A stretch of 64,000 nt of DNA, taken from assembly GCA_963792655.1 (NCBI GenBank), contig CAWBWU010000001.1, forward strand, positions 372,001 to 436,000. The letters are read 5' to 3'. The notes under the pieces were generated by a model. That model was not told where the DNA came from. It searched no databases and was given only the letters and a program-made list of their open reading frames with translations. Position numbers and translations under genes: made by a program. The DNA comes from DOZZ01 sp963792655 (lineage in GTDB: Bacteria > Acidobacteriota > Terriglobia > Bryobacterales > Bryobacteraceae). Below, one piece after another: positions 1-7,453 of this stretch (within the stretch, counting starts at the first letter, position 1; each line of letters opens with the position of its first letter).

Positions 1-1
1 G

Positions 2-130
2 CCGCCCGGTTCAGAAGTGGAGTATGCCAACCCCGATGTCCTTCGCACTTACGAATCGTACGGAATCCCCGTTACGGTCACGGATGGAAAGACGACCAGC
101 GTCTCGGCGAAAGTGCTGGCGTTGAATTGA
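2..130 (+). CDS. C-terminal fragment of a protein entering from the left edge
   Basis: The frame is open from the window edge and ends at TGA 128-130, giving 42 residues that start PPGSEVEYANPDVLRTYES and end in SAKVLALN. The motif 'PPG...(Y)ANPDVLRTYESYG' followed by a short beta-rich tail resembles the C-terminus of acidobacterial proteins with carboxypeptidase-regulatory-like (prealbumin-like) domains. That likeness is from memory of the family and too little is visible to prove it. A minus-strand DinB gene converges on it 15 bases downstream. Confidence 0.45.
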   Translation, partial: PPGSEVEYANPDVLRTYESYGIPVTVTDGKTTSVSAKVLALN

Positions 131-145
131 GAAAGGCTACGCCGC

Positions 146-637
146 TTATCGTTTCTCCATCCAGACATCCCAGGTAAGCGGACCAGCCACGTCATCGCTC
201 ATTGCGTGTCCTGCCAGCTTCAGTGCGAGCTTCATCTGGCCGTGATGGTAGCCTTCGTGCCAGATCATGTGCTGCAGCATCAGGATCGGATGGTCGTAGT
301 GCACATCCATCTCGCGGTGTGATTCGATTCTGCCTTTCACCGCGTCGCGCACAGTCTTCGCGCTGCGGTTCAGCATTTCCGCAAGGCGGGCAGGGTCAAG
401 CTCTTCCGCCCATTCCTTTTGGGGCAGGCCGCGCGCGAACTCGGGCGCGTCTTCCGAGACGAAGACGAGGCGGACGTAGTGAATGTGGGTGAACAGTTCG
501 GCGATCGAGGGGCTGCCCTCCATCGATCGAATGGACAGCGCTTCGTTTGGCAGTACGCCGAGGAAGTTCACCAGGATCGTGTTGTTTCGATCCCACGAGT
601 CAAGCAGCGCATCGAGAAGGTTGTTATCCGGCATCAT
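146..637 (-). CDS. DinB-family protein (four-helix bundle, metal-binding)
   Basis: This 163-residue protein has the size of the DinB/YfiT-like family. The family's three metal-binding histidines have candidates in 'FTHIHYVRL' near residue 50 and in the C-terminal 'LQHMIWHEGYHHGQMKLALKLAG', the typical last-helix signature. Family members are four-helix bundles used as thiol-dependent S-transferases or metalloenzymes; the substrate cannot be told from sequence. Translation starts at ATG 637 in a doublet ATGATG. It is divergent from the ABC transporter genes and convergent with the fragment at the left edge. No partner gene suggests a pathway. Confidence 0.8.
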   Translation of the reverse strand: MMPDNNLLDALLDSWDRNNTILVNFLGVLPNEALSIRSMEGSPSIAELFTHIHYVRLVFVSEDAPEFARGLPQKEWAEELDPARLAEMLNRSAKTVRDAVKGRIESHREMDVHYDHPILMLQHMIWHEGYHHGQMKLALKLAGHAMSDDVAGPLTWDVWMEKR

Positions 638-760
638 GCAGTAGATCGACTATGCCGCTGGGCTGACCTCAATCTCTTAAAATACTGTAGACCGGGCAGA
701 AGCGGATCGCCCCCGCCTAAATAATGCCAGTCTATCCGGCTGATAAACTACCCCAGACGC

Positions 761-2253
761 GTGCTCCTCGAACTCAAGAACATTCGCAAGAGCTATGGCG
801 GCGTGAAGGCGCTGCGCGACGGGAATCTTTCGGTCGACGGTGGGCAGGTCTGTTTGCTGTTGGGCGAGAATGGCGCCGGCAAGTCTACGCTCATGAAGAT
901 TGTCGCGGGGCTGGTCGAACGCGATGGCGGGCAGATGCTTTGGAACGGGTCGGAAGTGCACTTGCGCACACCGGCCGATGCGCAAGCGATCGGCATCGCG
1001 ATGGTGCATCAGGAGTCGTTGCTCGCGCCGCACATGACGGTTGCCGAGAACATCTTTCTCGGGCGCGAGCCGGGGAGCGCGCTCGGTTGGGTTTCCCGGC
1101 GAGAGATGCAATCGCAAGCCGCAAGGCTCATCGAGCAGCATCGCTTTCCACTTCAGGCCGACTGGCGCGTCGAACGGCTGAGCCCTGCGGGTAAGCAGCT
1201 CGTCGAAATCTGCCGCGCGATTCAGCATGGATCGAGCTTGCTGATCTTCGATGAGCCCACGTCGTCACTATCGTAACGACGAGACTGCCGAAGTCTTTCG
1301 CATCGTACGAACGCTGTGTGAGCGCAAGATCGGCGTCATCTACATCACGCACCGTATGCAGGAGTTGCGGGAAATCGGCAACACCGTCACTATTCTTCGC
1401 GACGGCGAGACAGTTCATCAGGGCGCACTGGCTGATCTGACGAACGAGCGCATGATCTCGTACATGGTGGGGCGCGAGATCTCGGCGATCTACCAGCGTG
1501 AGCCGGTCCCGCCCGGTGCCGAGATGTTGCGGGTGGAAGACATCAGCAGGAAAGGCAAGCTCGACCGCGTCAGCTTGTCGCTGCGGGCGGGCGAAATCGT
1601 CGGACTCGCCGGGTTGATCGGCGCGGGGCGTACCGAACTTTGCCAGGCCATCTTCGGCTCCGAACTTCCCGATCAGGGCCGGATCTATATAAAAGGTAAG
1701 GAGACGGTGATTCGCAGCCCGCGCGATGCTGCACGTGCGGGCATTGCCCTGGTGACCGAAGATCGTCAACGTACCGGGCTTGCTCTGCGCCTGCCGATCT
1801 CGACGAACACGACGCTCGCCAATACTTCGCGCATCACGCGCAATGGAGTGTTGCGGCTGCGCGAAGAACGGCAAGTGACGAATCAATTCATCGAGCGGCT
1901 GCGCATCAAGACGCCGTCGGGCAAACAATTAGCCGGCAGGCTGAGCGGCGGCAATCAACAAAAAGTGGTCATGGCTAAGTGGATGTTCCGCGATCGCCAG
2001 CATCTTTTTGTTCGATGAGCCAACGCGCGGTATTGACGTCGGCGCCAAGGTCGAGGTTTTCGAAGTGATGGATGAGTTGGCGCGATCGGGCGCGGCGGTG
2101 CTGATGGTGAGTTCGGAACTTCCGGAACTGCTGCAAGTGGCGGATCGCATTCTGGTGATGCGGCAAGGCGCGATCGCGGGCGAGTTGCCGGGCCGCACCA
2201 CGCAGGAAGCAATCATGAAACTCGCCACGGCGGGTGTGGGGGTTGCGGCGTGA
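761..2253 (+). CDS. Sugar ABC transporter ATPase, RbsA/MglA type, broken by two frameshifts
   Basis: This is a two-domain ATPase of the ribose/galactose/xylose importer family, cytoplasmic and expected to energise the permease that follows. The first half carries Walker A GENGAGKST, a degenerate signature LSPAGKQLVEI and Walker B LLIFDEPTSSLS. The second half has the family's degenerate Walker A GAGRTELCQAIFG, signature LSGGNQQKV and Walker B LFDEPTRGIDVG. The frame breaks at 1274-1277 (TAA directly after the first Walker B) and again at about 1993-2009, next to a run of five T. Removing one base at each site gives 496 residues, the normal family length (about 500). The start is GTG 761. No substrate-binding protein gene is in the window. 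Confidence 0.85.
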
Positions 2254-3177
2254 AGCTGCTGCAGAAGCTACTTCCGTTTCTCAGCCTCGTAGTTTTGTTT
2301 GTCGCGCTGGCGATTGCCTCGCCGCACTTCCTGACGCAAACAAACTTGTCGAGCGTGGTGCGCCAGACGGCCGTGATCAACATCATGGCGCTCGGTATGA
2401 CGATCATCATCATCAGCGGTGGCATCGACTTGTCAGTCGGCGCAATCCTCGGCATGGGCGGCTTGCTCGGAACTATGGCCATGCAAGACGGCTTGTCGAT
2501 TCCTGTCGGGATCGCGATCGGCATCGGCGCCGGACTGTTGTGCGGCCTGGTGAATGGACTGCTGATTACGGCGTTGCGCGTGGCGCCGTTCATCGTCACG
2601 CTCGGAACACTCGGCATCTTTCGCGGCGTTACGCTGATCGTCTCCAAGGGATTGCCGGTGCATCAGATTCCCGCGAGCTTCTCTTTTCTGGGTGAAGGCA
2701 ATCTGCTCGGCGTGCCGTTCGTGCTCTGGATCCTGCTGGTCTGCGCCATCGCGGTGCACTTTGTTCTGGAGCATACGAAGCTCGGGCGCTATACCTTCGC
2801 GATCGGCAGCAATGAGGCAGCGGCCATTTACGCCGGCGTGCCGGTGCGCTCCTACACCGTCGCGGTCTATGCCGTCGGAGGATTGCTCACAGGTCTGGCG
2901 GGAATGATCGAAGCGTCGCGCTTGATGACGGGGCAGCCGACGGCGGGACAAGGGTACGAGCTACAAGCGATCGCGGCGGTGGTGATTGGCGGGGGCAGCT
3001 TGCGCGGCGGCGAAGGCAGCGTCGTCGGGACGCTGATCGGCGCATTCATCATGGGCCTGCTCTCGAACGGCAGTGACTTGCTTGGGGATTTCCAACTACG
3101 TGCAGCAGGTGGTGATCGGCGCGGTGATCATTCTCGCCGTCACTGTCGACGAACTTCGCAAGCGCCGTTCGGTGTGA
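2250..3177 (+). CDS. Sugar ABC transporter permease, RbsC type, one frameshift near the 3' end
   Basis: This integral membrane permease pairs with the preceding ATPase; its GTG start overlaps the ATPase stop (GTGA). It has many hydrophobic segments and family motifs such as 'GMTIIIISGGIDLSVGA', 'FIVTLGTLGIFRG' and 'GYELQAIAAVVIGGGSLRGG'. After 'LLSNGSDLLG' the frame breaks at a GGGG run (3084-3087). Dropping one G restores the usual ending, ISNYVQQVVIGAVIILAVTVDELRKR, with a stop at 3175-3177 and a length of 308 residues, normal for the family. Left uncorrected, the frame runs out of register into the next gene, an overlap I regard as artefactual. Confidence 0.85.
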
Positions 3178-3186
3178 CCTGTTTCC

Positions 3187-4131
3187 GTGACGCAGCTCGA
3201 AGGAATCATCCGGGCTGAGATTCGCCGCGGCGGTCCGATGCGTTTCGATCGCTTCATGGCGCTCGCGCTGTATCATCCCGAGTTCGGATACTACTGCAAC
3301 GCCCAGGACCCGTTCGGAATCTCTGGCGACTTCTACACCGCCGCGCAGATGCAGCCGGAGTTTGGCACGCTGGTGCGCACGTTCATCCAGATTCTGCTGC
3401 CGGATGCCGCGCCTGCGCACATCCGTGTCGCCGACCTGGGAGCCGGACGTGGCGAGATGCGCGAAGCACTCTCCTGCTTCGACTATGTCGCGGTAGAACG
3501 CAACACCCCGGCGCCTGAACGAGTTCAGATTGTTTTCGCGAACGAGTTCTTCGATGCGCTTGAAGTCCGTGCCGGCGAGTGGCGCGATGGCGCGCCACAC
3601 GAATTACTGGTTGCTGAATCCGCCGAGGGCTTTCATTGGGTAAGCGGCGCGCCGATGGAACAGCAGGCTGCCGAATACGTTGCACGCTACTGGTCGCCGC
3701 GCAACGAAGGCGATCGCTTCGAGATCGGCGAACGCGCGCTCGCGTGGATTGATCGCGCGGCCGCGATGATCAGCGATGGCTGGCTGATCGCGATTGATTA
3801 CGGGCACACGCGGAATGAAACCGTACGTTTCCCGCAAGGAACATTGATGAGCTACCGGCGGCATGTCGCATCCGAGAAAGTCTTGCACTCTCCGGGAGAG
3901 CGCGACATCACAGTACACGTCAGCTTTGATGCGCTCGCTGAGCGCGCGCGTCTCGCCGGCTTCGAGCAGGTCACGGTAGGTACTCTCGGTTCTTTGTTGA
4001 TGCAAACACTTGAGCACTCAAACGCGATGGAACACGCCGGCATTGCGCAGCGTCAACGCTTGAAGACGCTGCTCTTCGGTATGGGAGAGACCTTTCGTGT
4101 GTTGTTGGCGTGGAAGAGTGAGAGGAAATAA
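3187..4131 (+). CDS. MidA/NDUFAF7-family SAM-dependent methyltransferase
   Basis: The 314-residue protein matches the MidA (DUF185) family, whose mitochondrial member NDUFAF7 methylates an arginine of a complex I subunit. Visible landmarks are 'PMRFDRFMALALYHPEFGYY' and 'GDFYTAAQMQPEFG' at the N-terminus, the SAM-binding 'VADLGAGRGEMREAL', 'VFANEFFDALEV', and the C-terminal 'IDYGHTRNE', 'GTLMSYRRH' and 'PGERDITVHVSFDAL'. It is shorter than many members (350-400). The GTG start at 3187 lies 9 bases after the corrected permease stop. A nuoI gene sits 30 kb away, so a complex I link is possible but not shown by context. Confidence 0.85.
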   Translation: MTQLEGIIRAEIRRGGPMRFDRFMALALYHPEFGYYCNAQDPFGISGDFYTAAQMQPEFGTLVRTFIQILLPDAAPAHIRVADLGAGRGEMREALSCFDYVAVERNTPAPERVQIVFANEFFDALEVRAGEWRDGAPHELLVAESAEGFHWVSGAPMEQQAAEYVARYWSPRNEGDRFEIGERALAWIDRAAAMISDGWLIAIDYGHTRNETVRFPQGTLMSYRRHVASEKVLHSPGERDITVHVSFDALAERARLAGFEQVTVGTLGSLLMQTLEHSNAMEHAGIAQRQRLKTLLFGMGETFRVLLAWKSERK

Positions 4132-4155
4132 AAAAGGCCCCGACGAATCGGGGCC
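4130..4155 (-). terminator. Intrinsic terminator of the lysine-rich peptide gene
   Basis: A perfect 7-bp stem GGCCCCG/CGGGGCC with a 6-base loop spans 4136-4155. On the minus strand it is followed by six U (A-run 4130-4135). This is a canonical Rho-independent terminator for the small minus-strand gene ending at 4195. It may also stop plus-strand transcripts from the methyltransferase gene, though no T-run follows on that side. Confidence 0.85.
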
Positions 4156-4194
4156 GCTAGGAACCGGTTTCGCGTCTCAACAGACGCGACGAAA

Positions 4195-4257
4195 CTACTT
4201 CTTCTTCTTCGGGGCTGCCTTCTTTTTCGCGGCTGCCTTCTTGGTTGCGTTCTTCAT
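4195..4257 (-). CDS. 20-residue lysine-rich basic peptide
   Basis: The minus-strand frame encodes MKNATKKAAAKKKAAPKKKK and stops at TAG 4197-4195. Eleven of 20 residues are lysine and seven are alanine, as in the tails of histone H1-like or AlgP-like bacterial proteins. The unit is complete: a TTGACA-N17-TATATA promoter (4340-4312), a leader with a small hairpin, a GGGAGAA ribosome-binding site 8 bases before ATG 4257, and an intrinsic terminator. Strong expression and nucleic-acid binding are inferences from the signals and the charge. It lies between convergent and divergent larger genes and is too short for routine gene callers. Confidence 0.75.
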   Translation of the reverse strand: MKNATKKAAAKKKAAPKKKK

Positions 4258-4283
4258 TGAGTGATTCTCCCTATCATCGAATT

Positions 4284-4301
4284 TGCGATTCGAAAATCGC
4301 A
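4284..4301 (-). promoter_or_regulatory. Leader hairpin upstream of the lysine-rich peptide
   Basis: A perfect 7-bp inverted repeat TGCGATT/AATCGCA with a 4-base loop lies just downstream of the predicted transcription start, about 27 bases before the start codon. It could stabilise the mRNA 5' end; its role is inferred from position only. Confidence 0.45.
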
Positions 4302-4311
4302 GTGTGATCCA

Positions 4312-4340
4312 TATATAAATTTGTTCCCTATGATTGTCAA
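4312..4340 (-). promoter_or_regulatory. Strong sigma-70-type promoter for the lysine-rich peptide
   Basis: On the minus strand a perfect -35 TTGACA (4340-4335) is followed by a 17-base spacer and -10 TATATA (4317-4312), in an AT-rich patch. Transcription would start at about 4304, giving a leader of about 45 bases. Confidence 0.75.
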
Positions 4341-4411
4341 GAGAAAAATGTAAGATGCTACAACTTGGTGCAACGAATTATCACTCGCGCGCCGCTGAAA
4401 GTAAGAACATC

Positions 4412-5239
4412 ATGCGCGTTGCTCATCGCGTTCTCGTTTGCATCGTCCTCTTTCCCTCAATGTTGATGCATGCGCCGGCCATTGTTGCGGCAGAGAACAC
4501 CACCGTCACGCCACCACCCGATCTGCTCAAGCGTGTGATGGCGGCGGTAAAAAAAAATCGTGACGCCGCGCGCTCTTACCTATGGCAGGAAGATGCCGAG
4601 ACCGTTGAAGCAGGCGAGCATCACACGCAAAAGTACGAATGGGTGATCGTTGACGGCGTGCGCATTCGCAAACAGATTGAGAAAGACGGCAAGCCCCTCA
4701 CTGGCTCCGATGCGCGCAAAGAAGAGCAGCGGATTGCGAAGGCGGTCGATCACCGCAAGCATCTCTCCGCGGCGGACGTGCGCAAGAAAGAAGAAGAGGA
4801 GCGGCGCATGGACGACGAAGTTGAGCGCGCCTTCGAGTTTCACATCACCGGCGAAGAGAACGTGAACGGACGCCGAGCCTGGGTGGTCGCTGCGAAAGAG
4901 CGTCCCGGCTACCACCCGTCGAATATTCAGATGGAGTTCATCTCGCGAATGCACGCGACGGTGTGGCTCGATCAAAGCGACTATCAATGGTCGCGTCTTG
5001 AGGCGCAGGTGGATGAGACGGTCGCAGCGGCGTGGGGTTTAGCGAAGCTCGAGAAGGGATCGCACTTCTCGATGCAGATGGTGCGCTTGCCGGAGGGGGT
5101 CTGGCTTCCGCAGCGCACTGCGGTTCAGGGCAGCGCACGCATTGCACTTGTTAAAAGAATTCCACTGGATGTGCGCACGACGGCATCTCATTTCAGAAAG
5201 GTGGCGGGTGAGCCTCCGGTTATGGAATTGCGCAATTAG
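4412..5239 (+). CDS. Secreted acidobacterial protein of unknown function
   Basis: The chosen ATG 4412 gives 275 residues beginning MRVAHRVLVCIVLFPSMLMH, a convincing signal peptide with likely cleavage after AIVAA. An upstream ATG at 4334 would add 26 non-secretory residues and overlap the divergent promoter. The mature protein has a charged, probably helical middle part (KKEEEERRMDDEVERAFEF), then 'TVWLDQSDYQWSRLEAQVDE' and 'MVRLPEGVWLPQRTAV', a beta-rich pattern reminiscent of LolA/LppX-type lipoprotein-carrier folds. I recall similar proteins in acidobacterial genomes but know no function. It precedes an ECF sigma gene with 85 bases between. Confidence 0.65.
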   Translation: MRVAHRVLVCIVLFPSMLMHAPAIVAAENTTVTPPPDLLKRVMAAVKKNRDAARSYLWQEDAETVEAGEHHTQKYEWVIVDGVRIRKQIEKDGKPLTGSDARKEEQRIAKAVDHRKHLSAADVRKKEEEERRMDDEVERAFEFHITGEENVNGRRAWVVAAKERPGYHPSNIQMEFISRMHATVWLDQSDYQWSRLEAQVDETVAAAWGLAKLEKGSHFSMQMVRLPEGVWLPQRTAVQGSARIALVKRIPLDVRTTASHFRKVAGEPPVMELRN

Positions 5240-5324
5240 CGCGATATGCTGAAGACGACTCACCCGACGCACTTCGAACTTGAAACTATTCTTCGTCCTT
5301 AGCTAAACCCGGCTCCCGGACCTT

Positions 5325-5939
5325 GTGAAAGCGATCATGATTTCTGTTTTACTTCTTGCGTTAGAGTTAGCTGAATCGAGTCAGGGCGGTGAAGACCGCC
5401 GCTTGGCGGAACGCCTGAAAGCCAGAGAGACAGGCGCGATGGGTGAGGCTTACGACCGGTTCGGCCGTCTGGTCTACTCAGTGGTCCTGGCCATTGTGCG
5501 CGACGGCTCGATTGCGGAGGACCTGGTGCAAGAAACATTTCTGCGCGTCTGGAACCGCATGCAAGCCTTTGATGCCGAACGCGGTGCGCTTGCTCCGTGG
5601 ATTCTCGCTGTCGCCAGAAATCGGGCGATCGATCATGTGCGCTCAGCCTCCGCGCGCATGCAAAAAAATTCTTTTGAGATTGCCGAGCACGAACACCCCT
5701 CGCTTTTCGTAGATATGGAAGGAGAGTTATTCGCGGCAGACCAGGCCGGACGAATTCGAAGCGCGTTGAAACAGTTGAACGAGAACCAGCGCCAGGTGAT
5801 TGAACTGGCTTATTTTGAAGGGCTTTCCCAAACCGAGATGGCAGAACGGATGGGACAGCCGTTAGGCACCGTGAAGACCTGGGCGCGCACGGCCCTCAAG
5901 TCTTTGCGGAATGAGCTGACACAAGCGATCGCGATATGA
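5325..5939 (+). CDS. ECF-type RNA polymerase sigma factor
   Basis: The 204-residue protein has the two ECF domains: region 2 with 'YDRFGRLVYSVVLAIVRD' and 'EDLVQETFLRVWNR' (about residues 40-85), and region 4 with 'LNENQRQVIELAYFEGLSQTEMAERMGQPLGTVKTWARTALKSLR' (about 150-200), a helix-turn-helix that reads the -35 element. The start is unsettled: GTG 5325 or ATG 5337, both with a short hydrophobic lead-in and no strong ribosome-binding site. Its stop overlaps the start of the anti-sigma gene (ATGA), so the two are translated together, as in SigK/RskA pairs. The inducing signal is unknown. Confidence 0.9.
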   Translation: MKAIMISVLLLALELAESSQGGEDRRLAERLKARETGAMGEAYDRFGRLVYSVVLAIVRDGSIAEDLVQETFLRVWNRMQAFDAERGALAPWILAVARNRAIDHVRSASARMQKNSFEIAEHEHPSLFVDMEGELFAADQAGRIRSALKQLNENQRQVIELAYFEGLSQTEMAERMGQPLGTVKTWARTALKSLRNELTQAIAI

Positions 5940-6655
5940 CGCCCGAAGAACTGCGCGAAAATTCGGATCTTCATGCGCTCGGTTTGCTGGACGCAGACGA
6001 GCGTGCGGAGTTGCGTTCTGCGGCGGCGGCCGATCCTCAGGCCGCATCGGCGGCGGCACGAAGCAGTGCGGCAATGGTTGCGCAGTTTTCCGCGTTTACC
6101 AAAATGGTTGATCCTCCCAAACGGCTGCGTGAACGCGTGATCCGCATGGTCGCGCCGTCCACTGAGAAGAAGTCCGGCTTCGGATGGGGCCTGGTCTTCG
6201 CGAGTGCCGCCGTCATGCTGTTCGCACTCAGCGGCTTGCTTGCCTATCAAATCAACCGGCTCAGTGTCGCGCGGCGCGCTGACAGTGCACGCTTTGCGAC
6301 GGCAACCGCGTTAATGGCAGCACCGGATACGCGCGAGGTTGTCTTCGGAAACGGCACGCCCCAGCCGCCGAAGGGCCGCGTATTTGTGAATCGCAGCAAA
6401 GGTGTGGTGCTGCTCGCGAGCAATCTCGCACAGCTTGGCGCGGACAAGATTTACGAGATGTGGGTGATCCCTAAAGGTCAGAAGCCGGTGCCCGCCGGTC
6501 TCTTCCGTTCGCAACGCGATGGGACCGCGCTTCATTATCAAGACAGCCCTGTGGACCCAGACAGTATCGGCGCAGTTGCCGTAACCGTGGAGCCGGCGCT
6601 AGGTAGCGACCAGCCGAGCACAACGCCGATCATCGTCGCGCCGATAGCTCCATAG
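5936..6655 (+). CDS. RskA-type membrane anti-sigma factor
   Basis: The 239-residue protein begins MTPEELRENSDLHALGLLDADE, the sigma-binding start typical of anti-sigma-K factors; the zinc motif HxxxCxxC is absent. One transmembrane helix (GLVFASAAVMLFALSGLLAY, about residues 85-105) is followed by an extracytoplasmic RskA domain with 'IYEMWVIPKGQKPVPAGLF' and 'DSIGAVAVTVEPALGSDQPS', the family's C-terminal signature. It should hold the co-encoded ECF sigma factor at the membrane and release it on an envelope signal, probably by proteolysis as in other RskA systems. It shares ATGA with the sigma gene. Confidence 0.9.
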   Translation: MTPEELRENSDLHALGLLDADERAELRSAAAADPQAASAAARSSAAMVAQFSAFTKMVDPPKRLRERVIRMVAPSTEKKSGFGWGLVFASAAVMLFALSGLLAYQINRLSVARRADSARFATATALMAAPDTREVVFGNGTPQPPKGRVFVNRSKGVVLLASNLAQLGADKIYEMWVIPKGQKPVPAGLFRSQRDGTALHYQDSPVDPDSIGAVAVTVEPALGSDQPSTTPIIVAPIAP

Positions 6656-6736
6656 CTCACGTTCAGCGTTCAGGAGGCGGCACGTATGGGGTCGTAGCGG
6701 GCCGCTCGATGTTTCCTCCGCGCTACCTTAGAAGAG

Positions 6737-7444
6737 ATGGAAATCCTCGATCTTCGTGAAAAGGGCGGTCTGCGCGGCGGAGCGCCACAGATCTCCGATG
6801 ACCGATTGTTCATGCAGTTTCTTGCCTACGCGGGATGTAGTGACATCGGAACCTTGACCACGGCGCTTGAGAACTCACAATTTGAAGGCGTGTTGTACGA
6901 AGACATGAACGACCCTTCCGGCGTTGGCTTGCTCACGTGGAGCGCTCAGCCTTCGCATTTTCTGGATGTCGTGCGGCCCGTGTTGCGGCGCGACCCCTTT
7001 CGCGCGCTTTGGCCGCGCACAGAGTACTCCATGTTCGGCCGCACTTATGCGCTGGGACATGAGCCGAATCTGGAAGACTGGCTGTTCGACAAGCCTCGCC
7101 GTGCGGTAACTGACCCGAAATCCCCGTGGGCTATCTGGTACCCGCTGCGCCGCAAAGGCGAGTTCAGTTCGCTCTCGCCCGAAGAGCAGGGTCCGATCTT
7201 GCAGGAGCACGGAAAGATTGGCCACAGCTTCGGAATGGCCGGACTCGCGCAGGATGTTCGCCTCGCATCGTTTGGAATGGATCAGGCCGATAACGACTTC
7301 GTGATCGGACTCATCGGCAAAGACCTGTTTCCGCTGTCGGCGTGCGTACAGGCCATGCGCAAGACGAAACAGACATCGCGCTATATCGAGAAGATGGGTC
7401 CGTTCTTCGTCGGTCGCGCGGTTTGGCGCAGAACTACCGCTTAG
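6737..7444 (+). CDS. Chlorite-dismutase-family heme protein (HemQ/ChdC-like)
   Basis: The 235-residue protein has the length and C-terminal pattern of the chlorite dismutase/coproheme decarboxylase family. 'IWYPLRRKGEFSSL' (Y135) resembles the YPM-K-R motif that carries the catalytic tyrosine of ChdC. 'LQEHGKIGHSFG' supplies a candidate proximal heme ligand, H158, and 'GPFFVGRAVW' matches the family's ending. A role in heme b synthesis by decarboxylating coproheme is therefore plausible, but chlorite dismutases and other peroxidase-like members share the fold. ATG 6737 has an AGAAGAG ribosome-binding site. It converges with recN, 9 bases away. Confidence 0.75.
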   Translation: MEILDLREKGGLRGGAPQISDDRLFMQFLAYAGCSDIGTLTTALENSQFEGVLYEDMNDPSGVGLLTWSAQPSHFLDVVRPVLRRDPFRALWPRTEYSMFGRTYALGHEPNLEDWLFDKPRRAVTDPKSPWAIWYPLRRKGEFSSLSPEEQGPILQEHGKIGHSFGMAGLAQDVRLASFGMDQADNDFVIGLIGKDLFPLSACVQAMRKTKQTSRYIEKMGPFFVGRAVWRRTTA

Positions 7445-7453
7445 GTCCCAAAC

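Noticed and set aside
3084..3218. C-terminus of the permease running into the methyltransferase gene
   Set aside because: The true C-terminus is readable in another frame after a G-run; the overlap arises from a frameshift.
5276..5297. ECF-type promoter (GAACTT ... CGTC) before the sigma gene
   Set aside because: The spacing between the AAC and CGTC elements is about 14 bases, shorter than usual for ECF promoters, and the match is weak; autoregulation remains possible but unsupported.
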